Source: Phialocephala subalpina (Eukaryota > Ascomycota > Leotiomycetes > Helotiales > Mollisiaceae). From it: DNA of 64,000 nt. Below the pieces are notes generated by a model. It did no database searches and was not told where the DNA came from. It worked only from the letters and a program-made list of their open reading frames with translations. Within the stretch, counting starts at the first letter, position 1; the number at the start of each line of letters is the position of its first letter. The stretch spans positions 306,679-370,678 of the forward strand of contig FJOG01000024.1 of assembly GCA_900073065.1 (NCBI GenBank), given 5' to 3'. A program made the translations under genes and the position numbers. Shown piece after piece: positions 1-9,684 of this stretch.

Positions 1-1695
1 AGCTCAGCATCGTCTGAATTGCAGATCTGGTCCATCATCAGCCTGTAGAGCGCATCAAGTCCAGGCGGAAACCCCGTCAACTTCTTTTGAGCCTTCCATC
101 CGGAGATATTGGCGAGTTCTTGGCAGACCAAGGCCACCCAGAGGAAGGTGCCATTTGCGTTTGACGACAAGTAGCGCTGGACAACGTCCCGTGTATTATT
201 ATTGTATTTATTTCGCTCCGCTAACCTATCAACCTTGTGCTGGACGTATGTGGTAACAGCTGCTGAGACGGACTTTTCGTTCAGCTCAAGACACAGCCTT
301 ACTTTCTGCGTCGCGGCATCAAGATTCTTCTCGATGCTCGGCCAGTTGCGACTAGAGACGATCCAATTGACGCGTGAATATGCGGACGACTTCAGAACAA
401 TGAAGTCAAGAAGCTTGGGCAGATCTGTTATGCACTCGTCGAGCGCATCGATGATTAAGTACGTGGTATCTAAGCTCGGGTCTCGTAGGATGTTAGTGAA
501 GATCTCGGATAAGGCAACCCAGGCATTCGCATCCTCGAAGAGCGTTTTGCCGGCCTGATCGTACTTCGCCCGTACATGCGAGATGAGAGATGGCTGTTGG
601 TCGACAAGTAAATAGATCAGACCCCGCAGCACGGCCGTGGCGTAGTTTATCCTGGAGTCAGTGGCCTGGCAAAAGAAGTACGATAGAAGAACCGACTTGG
701 CCATAGACCTCTTTAGCTCGTTGGTAATGCCGCAGAGCAGCATTGTCTTGCCCTTGCCAGGATCGCCCTTGATCCATAGTAGCCGGCTTTGCTGGTTGTT
801 GCGCCATTGTTGAAAGTCGGGATTTTCTAGGATCCAGCAGTATGAGCCCTCCAGTAAGCCACCCTTGGTGTCCTCAATACGCTTCTTGTCATCGCGGGGA
901 TCGGTGAGGCGTAGGTCTCTCAGGCAGCGGGTGTTTTGGTCGGAACTATCTTGCCCTCCTATCCCGCTTGTTAGTAAACGACGCTAGAATCTGAGGGAAT
1001 TGTCCCTACCAAAGTTCAAATTCCCTCCAACATTAAACATTCTAGAGCCAGGCTCTTGGAAGGCGCCGGGTAGCTGACTGAGCGGGCTGTCTCCTGGGCA
1101 GTGTTCAGCGTTCTACCAATCGTACAGTCTTGTCGCTAGCCCTCGAATACTCACTTTCGCTGTCCCATGGAGGTTTGGAACATGAAAGACCACTTTGAAC
1201 ACACCGAGAGCATTTCGCGGGCCAGACTCGACCCTCTGGTAGACACTGCTAGTTTTTAGAGATTGGTATTTACCCGCATGTGTTATACATACTTTTTGCT
1301 TCAACTTTCTACAATATTCGCACGTATAGTCACCAAGCTTGCGTCGTTTGTTCTGCGGAGTGCTCTCCGTGAAAACGCATATGTAATCGTACTGACGGCA
1401 TCTATCGCAAGATTCGTTCGGGCTCGAGAAGACACACTACATCAGCAGGCAGTTAGCAAAGAACCATAAATCTTATACTTGGTCACACCTTCTTGCGGTC
1501 ATGGCGGCATGTATCGCATCTGCTCTTGCTGAGGGATGAAGGTGGCGACAAGAAGGTTGACTGAGGACTGCACCGATCTGTAGCAGAAATTTCTGTAGAA
1601 GGAGGGTGCATAGTCTCAGGCGGCGCAGTACCCTGAATGCGGTGCGATATAGACGTGGACACCGTCATGGCGACTAAAACTGTGTTTTTGTACAA
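1..1695 (-). CDS. NLR (STAND NTPase) with tandem N-terminal Zn2Cys6 clusters and a NACHT domain, 3' part outside window
   Basis: Exons on the minus strand: 1489-1695, 1293-1436, 1155-1245, 1010-1093 and 958 down to the window edge. The four introns are 47-61 bp and all phases join. About 494 residues are visible. Residues C60, C63, C70, C79, C82 and C89 fit C-x2-C-x6-C-x8-C-x2-C-x6-C. C108, C111, C118, C129, C132 and C139 fit the same pattern with a 10-residue loop. Each cluster is completed only after splicing. Next come a Gly/Asn-rich linker, the pre-NACHT motif CLRDLRLTDPRDDKKRIE, the P-loop GDPGKGKT (near residue 240) and a Walker B LIIDALDE. Known: NACHT-NLRs act in fungal non-self recognition and incompatibility; Zn2Cys6 domains bind DNA. 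Inferred: ligand sensing by C-terminal repeats off-window, with a DNA-binding output. A second Met at 1668 is an alternative start. Confidence 0.82.
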
Positions 1696-2210
1696 ATGTT
1701 AGGAAAACTGTACAATTGCAACGTTGACGAAGTACAGGCCCTAGTGCGTACTTCGCGGCAGGACGCCTCTGAGATCCTGCCCAAAGGCGGTGTGATAATA
1801 TTAGGGTAAGCTATTCACGTGATAGATATTTAAGCGAGGCTCACACCCCACCTTCCTAGGCTGCGCGCACTTTCGCGCACGATCGCCGCGATAGATCCAA
1901 AATTAAAAACATCCCCTGAGCTTCTATTATGAACCCAGTCGGTGAGCTTATATCCCCAGGTTTTTTCGTAGCCAACTAACTGAACAAGATACAAATCCTT
2001 CGATCCAAGCCGGCATGTGGGTACTTAACGCCTCTCTGGATTTGATCTGGGCTCACTCGGCGAGTAGTAGTGCCGCCGCCAGTGCTGAAGAGAGTTTACA
2101 TGATAAAGTACTATCGGTTCTTGTTCCCTATTTAGATGATATAAAGCTTACTCTCAACTTTACAGCCGTACAAACTCGTTACCAAGCTCCAGGTGCAGAT
2201 TTATTTAAGC
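1696..2210. other. Upstream region of the NLR gene, no supported gene
   Basis: No coding features are convincing. An open stretch at 2015-2233 (+) is Ala/Ser-rich and could be an upstream exon of the retropepsin-like gene, but I find no intron of normal length joining the two frames. Confidence 0.4.
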
Positions 2211-2546
2211 ATGGGACGCGCCATCTCTGGTAGTGCCGTCTCTGTTACTGCCATTCTCGACACGGGAGCCGATGACAACTGCATGAGTAAGGGATTAGTG
2301 AACTTCGCCGGCTATGCTATATCACAGTATACGGGCAGAGGGTATATTGGGGTTGGAGGCAGAGTGAGGCCTCTTGGCACAGTCAAGGTATCTTTCCGAT
2401 GGGATAAGTCCAACATAATTCACTGCAAGACTTTCGTCGTCTTCGACGGTCTTCCGGTCAACATGATCTTGGGCAAGGGGTTCATTAGCGACTGCCAGTT
2501 GTTCCAATTCAACGGCAAACTTCTCCCAATTGTGCTGGAGGAGTGA
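2211..2546 (+). CDS. Retropepsin-like aspartic protease domain protein
   Basis: The first ATG gives about 111 residues; the frame stays open upstream to 2145, so the N-terminus is uncertain. The catalytic signature AILDTGADDNCM is near the start (Asp-Thr-Gly in a hydrophobic strand). A glycine-rich flap region with GYIGVGGRVRPLG follows, then a second lobe ending VFDGLPVNMILGKGFI, which resembles the hydrophobic-hydrophobic-Gly turn of retropepsins. Single-lobe retropepsins act as homodimers. Such domains occur in fungi both as relics of LTR-retrotransposon polyproteins and as free host genes. No reverse transcriptase or integrase lies nearby, so this is either a solo domesticated domain or a fragment. 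Confidence 0.6.
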   Translation: MGRAISGSAVSVTAILDTGADDNCMSKGLVNFAGYAISQYTGRGYIGVGGRVRPLGTVKVSFRWDKSNIIHCKTFVVFDGLPVNMILGKGFISDCQLFQFNGKLLPIVLEE

Positions 2547-3442
2547 TTTTGTCGCGGTATCTTGATCGATTGTCGAACTCGGGATCCAAGGGGGATGGAA
2601 TTGTGTTTTGGAAGTGGGAACTTGACTTTCTAAAGCACCGTCAGCTGAAAAGAATAGAAAAAGGATTGTAGGGAATTATGGTACAATGAAGAGCCCTCTA
2701 TGATCACGGGTCACACCACAAAGAACTCACCCTTCATCTCCCCTCGTCTCCGAACATACGGTTCGACGTCTGAATGAAGATTTATGCTGTGAGACGGCCA
2801 CAGTGAAGCCATGTTGCAACTCCGCTGGCCACAGCAACCGTGATTCCACGACCCCCCTGGTCCTCACAGGGAAAAACCTCCCCAGCAATGTTCTCTCTCG
2901 TCCAAACCACCCCTTCCATACTCCCGTAACTTCCAAACCACGAAGACCCTGAGTCTCTCCAAATCGTGTGGTTGTGTGTGCCCTGTGTGGGCCAAATGCC
3001 TGCTGTGGGCTCTGTAAACTGGTGATGTTGTTTCAATGAGGGTTCGAGAATCTGTCGGGCAGGACTGCGGTTGCAGGAAGTGGTAGTGCTCCCCAGATCT
3101 ACGGAATTGAGTGTGCAGTGTGTTTGTCATGTTGTACTGTGTATGATGTTACCGCATCCGAGATCTGGGTGGTCCGATTAAGGCTGTGTTGAGGTAGGAA
3201 AACCCTGAGGAGTTGCTGCCGGCTTGCAAGAACGCTTTACTGCAGCCACCTTCCTCCTATGCGATCACCGCCCGTAATCACTCCCCAGCACAATCCCATC
3301 TGCCACTATGACCGGAGCCGCGCGTGAACTGTCAGGCCCTAAGGACAATCCGAGATCGAGTCGCAGTCGCTTTCGAGGTTGCCGTCGCTGCTCGCAAATC
3401 CATCATACTACTAGCCACGCTGTTATCTTGAGCATGATGGGT
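2547..3442. other. Intergenic, no gene seen
   Basis: Open stretches on both strands are short and low in coding character. An ATG at 3308 begins with a Gly-Cys-Arg-Arg-Cys motif that hints at a zinc cluster, but the remaining cysteines are absent. Confidence 0.4.
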
Positions 3443-3505
3443 TGGCAGCCGCAGGATTCGAACCTATCAGCAGAGGCTGTCTGCCTCTACTCTGGCCATG
3501 AGAAG
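3443..3505 (-). pseudogene. tRNA-derived remnant with A-box-like and B-box sequences
   Basis: On the minus strand an A-box-like TGGCCAGAGTAGAGG (3484-3498) is followed by a 5-bp hairpin with a 7-nt loop (AGAGG/CCTCT), then a canonical B box GGTTCGAATCC (3454-3464) and a 3' acceptor-like GGCTGCCA. The 5' strand does not pair with that acceptor half, so it is not a functional tRNA as read. It may be a degenerate tRNA or the head of a tRNA-derived SINE. Confidence 0.35.
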
Positions 3506-3808
3506 AGTATACACAGCAGGTGCTCACCAGAGAGGCGGTGCCAGCTACCTCTCCAGCCACACGGTCTATTAGGTTCAAGATTTTGTTTCCGATTTTCGTG
3601 CCAGGACCAACAACGCCAGGCTTAAGCTCATTACTAAGCAAGATGTGGCGCACCAGGTACCAGAGTACCTCCAGCCACTATGGCCTTTATGCCTCAGGCT
3701 ACATAAAGAATTGCAGCGTATATATTACTGTATAGGACATGCGGGGCTGTTTCGCACTAACCAAAATTGTCAGCCCGAGGTCCTAATCCGCGTGGCAACC
3801 TTAACTTA
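3506..3808. other. Intergenic next to the transposase remnant
   Basis: No gene is seen. The part adjoining the transposase fragment (about 3735-3808) could be the deleted element's edge. Confidence 0.3.
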
Positions 3809-4213
3809 TTAGATATTATTCTCGTGGCGTTCCCAGGCCATCGCCCTCACTCGTCGTGATTTGAGTGCTGGATGGCGCTTCTGGAAGCCCCGAGGCCAGT
3901 TCTTGCCCGGAGGTTTGGCTGCTTTAATCGTCGAACGCTGGCGGGCGACACTAAAGGCGAGAGTAGGTAGGCACTTGATTCGCACAGGATTCCCGAGGTT
4001 AGCCATTAGTTTCAAATACTTTTCGAGGGCTTTCTCTTCCGATGGAGTGAGATACTGTTGGCCCTGGGCCTTCTCTTCTCTCGAGGGCCGCCCATGATCG
4101 CGATAGTAAAGGGTAGTCAGAGGGACTCCACTGCGTTTTGATCTAGCATCGTATGTTCGAGGCTCTCCTGGCGGGGAGGCCTCTGCTAGGGCTTCACTAG
4201 CGCGGTCGCCCAT
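3809..4213 (-). pseudogene. Truncated pogo/Fot1-type transposase (CENP-B-like DNA-binding half)
   Basis: The 134-residue frame keeps two helix-turn-helix modules. The first is psq-like, around SGVPLTTLYYRDHGRP. The second is CENP-B type, with NWPRGFQKRHPALKSRR and then AMAWERHENNI immediately before the stop. In intact pogo-family transposases this point leads into the DDE catalytic domain of roughly 300 more residues. No DDE segment is present downstream on the same strand. The element is therefore a 5' fragment that cannot transpose alone. A solo CENP-B-like domesticated protein is an alternative, but the abrupt end at the usual junction favours decay. Confidence 0.75.
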
Positions 4214-5058
4214 GAAGCATTACCTCCGTACCTTACATGGAGATGGGAAGGGGACTCAGTGGCTTCGTGCAGAAGCGGCCACGTACGTGGCTGCTCATGG
4301 AAACTTCTAGAATAACGCCACATATCACGTGAGCTTAAACGCCACACTTTACATAAGTTTCGTATAATATCCAATATAATACGATTAATTTAGCGTAGCT
4401 GTAAATATAATATTATATAAGCATCTTCTTCGCTTGGCGTATTATGTACCTCCTCCCACTTTATCCGGATAAATCCGGCACGTAGGTTTCCTTGTGTTCT
4501 ATCTCTTCAAAGCTTAGAACTATATTCTTTCTTAATAGGAGCTTTATACTAGGGTCCCGAAATTTGGAGACAGGCTAATGGTTATAATAGAGCAGGGGGG
4601 AACAGCCAAAAGGACTTTTAACGCCGCTGACGGGACAATCGATAATATGACCACAACTATAGTATTTTCTTACTGCAAACTGAACCCTTATAGAGAAATA
4701 GCCAAAGAACAATAGCACACTAATTATAACTTTATATATTTATGTGGTGGAGGTTTAAGACCCCCCAAACCATGAAGTCGTTCCGGCACGTAGGGTTTTC
4801 CGGCACGTAGGGATGGACGTTAGATCTGTTCCGATTTACTCTCCAATCGCCGAATTCACCAATAATTTCAACACTTTCAGAACGAATAACTACGATCCAC
4901 TTTTGGATATACCCCACAGCTAAGGACATTTACAAAAGGGATTCTCACAAAGGCAGGAGTTTAGCCAAAGACATAACGCTACCACGATAGCTAACTTTCG
5001 ACTGGGGCTGTCTTTTGCTCTTTATCAGATTAGCAAAAAAGTACTGATCATTTGTGAT
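4214..5058. other. Gene-free stretch with AT-rich patches
   Basis: AT-rich patches lie at about 4360-4440 and 4640-4740, separated by GC-richer sequence. No coding features are supported. It is probably degraded repeat sequence. Confidence 0.5.
4475..4811 (+). repeat. Three copies of the 12-mer CCGGCACGTAGG
   Basis: Exact copies sit at 4475-4486, 4783-4794 and 4800-4811, all in direct orientation. The last two are only 17 bp apart. They could be transposon-end footprints or binding sites. No inverted partner was seen. Confidence 0.6.
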
Positions 5059-5150
5059 CCCTCAGGCGCGAGTCGAACGCGCGACATTCCGGTGAACAAT
5101 TACAGTCTGCTTGCCGCTCTTCCAATTTCAAGCGCTTCTTTGTCTGAGAG
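5059..5150 (-). pseudogene. Degenerate tRNA-like sequence
   Basis: On the minus strand the outer ends pair as a 7-bp acceptor (CTCTCAG with CTGAGGG, one G-U). A perfect T arm GCGCG-TTCGACT-CGCGC occupies 5066-5082, and a D arm GCTT...TTGG...GAGC is recognisable. The anticodon region contains CTGTAA, as in tRNA-Tyr, but its stem pairs poorly and 8 extra bases separate the acceptor from the D arm. I read it as a decayed tRNA, perhaps Tyr. Confidence 0.35.
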
Positions 5151-5186
5151 CACAGGAAGCTATACCTTACCCCAGATTTCAAATTG

Positions 5187-5951
5187 CTATTCAGTGCTTG
5201 GAACCGCTGGTTCGTCAACTACAGATTCACTCGATGTTCTAGCCCGACAAGTAGATCTACAGATACCTTGCACTGCTCGTTGTGAAGGCTTGCATATATC
5301 TGTTTGAGGGTTGTAACGTCCCCGTACTGCTCTTCTGTAATGAGGCTCGGGGTTGAAGGGATGGATTCTCGGTGTCTCGCAATTGCTTTGACGATACCAA
5401 GTGGGAGGTTTCAAGGAGTGACACGACTCTCCCTTGCTAAAAAACATCGCGCCAATACTTCGTGATGGAGAGTATTTGAGTAGATAGCCATTCAAACAAC
5501 TTGCAATGGAACTTGATTAAGCACCTTCTCAAGTCTCGATGGATCAGAAAATTTGGAACAACGGATTCCTTTGATGCCCTCTCAATACCGAGAATCAAAG
5601 ATGGGATCCCAAGGTATCCCCATAGCATTGGGCATGGGGTTGAGAGCATTGCAAGCTTCATTGCACATCTGGATCTCAAGGCTGGTGCATGTTGAAAGAA
5701 GGACGAGATTCGGGATTTTGAAGATGGAGGGGCATCGGCATCAAGCGGCCGCTTACGACAACCGAGAATTTTAACCACATTCGGAAAATCTATCCTCGAT
5801 TGTCTTATCGCAACATGGAGAAGTTCAATCTCCATCCAACCGTTTACGACCAACTCTACACCCATCCCAATACGGCAGATCTGCCAAAGCTGTTCGACCT
5901 TGGCAGACTCTCAATTGCTACAAAAATCTGCGTCCAAGGCGAGAATTGGTA
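5187..5951. other. Coding-like stretch, strand and function unresolved
   Basis: Two readings look protein-like but neither gives a whole gene. On the plus strand about 5720-5951 encodes a stretch containing NFNHIRKIYPRLSYRNMEKF and ends at a good donor (GTAAGA). On the minus strand a 142-residue frame covers 5437-5865. No family is recognised. It is probably a gene remnant. The rest of the interval up to the cupin promoter shows nothing clear. Confidence 0.25.
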
Positions 5952-6251
5952 AGAAGTTGAAAGAATAGGCTATGCTAGTCAGCAACGAGACAACGGAACC
6001 AATGTCGACACAGCCAATCTGCAGACGGCAATTGGTACTCCCAAGAGTCAGCAACGGGCTTTAATGTTCAACAGGACGGCTATCCCTTGATTGGACGCCC
6101 GATCAACTCGAATCAACTTGGCCAATCCACTCCATCACTCCAAGTCCCAAAGCAGCAATGGAGTCCATTGCGGCTCTGATCGAGGGGTTACCTTGCTATA
6201 GTGGGGTAAGTTGGGTGAGCTTCACGCCTCCTCTGACCAGCCAGTGCTCGC

Positions 6252-6259
6252 TATAAAAG
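6252..6259 (+). promoter_or_regulatory. TATA box of the cupin gene
   Basis: A consensus TATAAAAG lies 226 bp upstream of the cupin start codon, followed by a C/T-rich leader (6380-6470), a layout common in fungal promoters. Confidence 0.5.
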
Positions 6260-6477
6260 AGCAACATCTGCAAGTTGGACGAAGAAGGTGTACAGTTCCA
6301 GATCTGCAGAGTACTTATCACAGGAACACTCGAGTCAAGCTTCTCCCACCTTTCTCGCAGAACTTCAGGCAAGATAAGAAAGGTATGTAAGCACCTCCTC
6401 TCCCTCTGCCACTCCTTCCAACATCTGCCATTCCATCATCACCACCAACTACCTCCAATATCCAAACAACAGCTAAC

Positions 6478-7076
6478 ATGGGTTCCCTCCTCAGCAAAAC
6501 CAAATCCTCCACCAGCTCTTCCTCCAAACCCGAAAAAATGTCCACCCCACTAGCATTCAAGCACCTGTCCGGCATCCAAACCTCCTTCAAGCCCCCCTTG
6601 ATCGCCCACGAAAACGCCTTCCTCGGCGACGTCGCAACATCCACCGATGCCACCGCCCCAATATCCGCCGGTTTCTATAGGTTAGAGAAGGGGACGCCGT
6701 TGGTGTATGAGTACACGTATCACGAGATGAAGATTATTGTCGATGGGGAGTTTGATATTAGTGATGAGACGGGACAAAAGGTTCATGCTGTTAAGGGGGA
6801 TGTGTTTTATTGTGAGTTAATACCTATACCTTGGGAGAGGAGGGAGAGAAAGAGACTGGAAGGTTGGGGGATGTTTAGCAGATGGCCGGACATTTGGAGA
6901 GGCATATTGTATGTTAGGATTGAAGCTGACTTGAAACAGTCCCCAAGGGAAGCAAGATCACATTCACAACGGAGACATTTGGATTGGGATTCTTTGTTGG
7001 ACAGAGAAAGGTATGTTCAATGACCCCAGTTTTCGTGGAGCAATACTGACATTGAATCTAGGAGGGAACTGCGTAG
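6478..7076 (+). CDS. Small cupin-fold protein (EutQ/RmlC-like)
   Basis: Exons 6478-6811, 6940-7010 and 7062-7076 (introns 128 and 51 bp) give 139 residues. After a Ser/Lys-rich start, the cupin barrel runs from about residue 60 to the end. Visible signatures are ISAGFYRLEKG, then a first cupin motif with YEYTYHEMKIIVDGEF, a turn ETGQKVHAVKGDVFYF and PKGSKITF leading to FGLGFFVGQRK. Without splicing the first intron the second motif would be lost, which supports the model. Single-domain cupins of this type resemble ethanolamine-utilisation EutQ and sugar-epimerase folds. The substrate is unknown, and the metal ligands are fewer than in classic dioxygenases (one His is clear). An alternative start at Met 21 is possible. 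Confidence 0.8.
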
Positions 7077-7800
7077 GCAAGGAGGTGATAAATTGCAGTG
7101 GTTGATAATGAATACATACCCTTCAAATTGCCTATTTGCGCTTGAGAGCTCTCTGCTCTCCGCTCTCCATTTCTTGCTTGCCTTTTGAAAGAGGACAATG
7201 CTCTTGTTCCTCCTCCATGCTTCCCTGCTTCCCTACCCGGTCTCTTTACATCACCCTCTCTTCCATTCTATATTCTTGCAAGCTGGCATCATATCCACCT
7301 TCAACTTTCTCAACTTCAAACGTCGGCATTTATACATCCAAAGTTGTGAATCGCATCAACTAGTTCAGCATAACTCAACACTCCAAACCATCTTCCATCT
7401 CTCTATCGCGACGATAAACAACCTTCCCCTGTCTCCATACAAGCACAAGCACAAGCCCTTGGAGGTCATGGGGGGAGGGAAAGCCACAGCCTACCAGGCT
7501 GAAACAGAAAGTCTTCCCTGTCTTCTTTCATATTTGCATCGCCTCTATTTCAGTTTCCAACGCTACGTATTCTTTGTCTCCGTCCCATACCTCAATGTAC
7601 AACTGTCTTGTCCATCAAATATAGATCAACTTCCGACGATGTGTATAGTTGACAACAAAAAGAAGTTGGCGCAGCGAGGATGGTGAGGAGAAACCTAGCC
7701 GTCTGCTTCCATGGCATTTCAGCACCTGCGATTGACCCTCCAAGCGAATAGCCACCATTGGGTTGGAGGCTAACTTTTTGAAACTGAGGCGTGCGGCTCG
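7077..7800. other. Intergenic downstream of the cupin gene
   Basis: A C/T-rich stretch (7140-7460) has long open frames by composition only. No gene is supported. Confidence 0.4.
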
Positions 7801-8210
7801 CTAATTGGTTCTTCGAGTGTCGAAAATCTGGAAATCTACATCGTAGAAAGAGGTGATAGGAGAGTTGTGACTGGCTCCCCTCAAGTAAAGAAAGTAAGAC
7901 GCCCGATAAAGTGCAGAAATTAGAGCCCCCTGGGCCAACCCGGGCTCTTCAAATCCTCGCACGCTAATTAGTTCTTCGAGTGTTGAAAATCTGGAAATCT
8001 ACATCGTAGAAAGGAGAGTCGTGACTGGCTCCCCTCAAGTAAAGAAAGTAAGACGCCCCGATGGGGTGCAGAAATTGGAGGCCATGGGCTAGCCCGGGCG
8101 CTTAAATCTTCGCAGGATGACTGGTTTTCCGCATGCCGAAAATCTGGAAATCTACATTGTAGAAAGCGGTGAAAGGAGAGTTGTGATTGGCCTCCCCTCA
8201 ACTAATAAGG
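7801..8210 (+). repeat. Tandem repeat, about 2.5 units of ~160 bp
   Basis: Copies begin at 7801, 7964 and 8117 (periods 163 and 153). All share the core GAAAATCTGGAAATCTACAT, then GTAGAAAG, and a later GGCTCCCCTCAAGTAAAGAAAG block that is weaker in copy 3. Copies 1 and 2 are the most alike; copy 3 is truncated and diverged. No coding function is evident. Confidence 0.85.
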
Positions 8211-9684
8211 AGAGGCAGACTGCACACACTTGACAGCATTTGATATTTGGAAGGCTGTGCACGCTTGACCCCATTGAGACTTGGAAAGCGGTGATTGGTC
8301 TACCGTACAGAAGTTGGAGGCCAAGTCGAGTATCAAGAGTAATGTGCTAATGCCTAACAGAGTATTATTCTCCGAACAGCGTATTGTTGAAGTAGAAGAA
8401 GTGAGTGTTATTATTGGGCGCGTGTGGTTATGAGCTTCTTGTCTGTGACTTTCATGTCTTGGATAAGGGTTTCGTTCTTTATTTATTTATTGCAGGCTCA
8501 CCCTCTCGGCCTTCTCGTCCGGAAGCGTGTCATTTTCCAACGACGGAGAGTTGAGAGTTAGCAACAGAAGCAGAAGGTTGAGAGAAAAAATAGCAGAAGG
8601 GCTTTCACCACTTTTCTGAAAGTCATCGTGCATTGGACGATAGGCAGGGCCTGAGGCAATCCCATCCTCACATCCCCAAAGATCCACATGCGAGTTCTCG
8701 GACACCCGTACTCTAACAAACGTACTCCTGCCAAATAGAAAATGTCGTGTCGGCGTTCTGCGACGGGAAAGCTTCGTAGTGTCCTTGGGTATTTATAACC
8801 AGGAAACAATGTGGCGAGGTTGAGTTATTATCCTCTACCCTTCAAAGATTCTCCCTTCCCACTGAATCTGAACATCTATTCACCTCACCTCCAAAAGCCG
8901 TTCATTGCTTGCATTCCTACTTCTAAGAACTCTCAGTTTTAATTTTAACCTGGACTTAAATATTTCCTGGGCTTCTGTTTCTCGTCGATATGCTATACGC
9001 GGCAACTCTATCTCATGGCCATCGATTGGTTCAAGTCACGTAAGCCGTCATAACCTTACAATACGCTACCATAAAGTTTCTTCTCGCTCGTGGGGAATGA
9101 ATCAATAAATAAAAAGTATCAAGAGATAAAATAAAAATGATGAATAGACAACTAAGCCATTCTCTCGTCCGCGTGCAACTAGGAGAGGGGAATTGACAAC
9201 AGCCAATGTCGTCCATTTACTCAGAAGCCGACAAGAAAAGAAAATTGATAGCGAAAGACAACAAATATCACAACCCAGAACGGCGATGCGATCTTGCTGA
9301 CGGAGGAAGGAAAGGAACCAAGAAAACAAGTAAGCAAACAAAAATATTCATATAACTGCTGATGCGAATCGATCCATCAAGTATCTCAACACATATTCTA
9401 GGACCTTTGGGATGATGTGTTGTCTGGAGAGACAGTTATATGGAGTCGACGACGCTTTATACCCCGCAGAGAAAGCCTACCTGTACGAGAGACAGATACT
9501 GTGGGGCTAGCTGATATTTACCCATTTAGGTTGAACCGCTATAGGCAAACAGAACCCATGAAACCTTCAAAAGAACCAATTACATTCAGACATTTATGAT
9601 ATATGTATCGCTCAATCGCTAAATTACCAATCCAAAACCCGCATTTTTGAAATCAAAATATTCCTCCAGGCAACGATTCCCAAA
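8211..9684. other. Gene-free 1.5 kb between tandem repeat and channel gene
   Basis: Only short, composition-driven frames on both strands. The last 300 bp probably serve as the 3' UTR of the channel gene on the minus strand. Confidence 0.4.

Noticed and set aside
3308..3625. Possible Zn2Cys6 gene start (Gly-Cys-Arg-Arg-Cys near an ATG)
   Set aside because: Only two of six cysteines are present, no basic stretch follows and the frame runs into the tRNA-like remnant.
5187..5495. Minus-strand 102-codon frame as a gene
   Set aside because: It overlaps a tRNA-like remnant side and carries no recognisable feature; kept only as an unresolved coding-like stretch.
7136..7686. Long open frames downstream of the cupin gene
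   Set aside because: They come from C/T-rich sequence, have no domain features and overlap each other.
8487..8809. Overlapping minus-strand frames upstream of the tandem repeat
   Set aside because: No motif, no splice consistency, and mutually exclusive frames.
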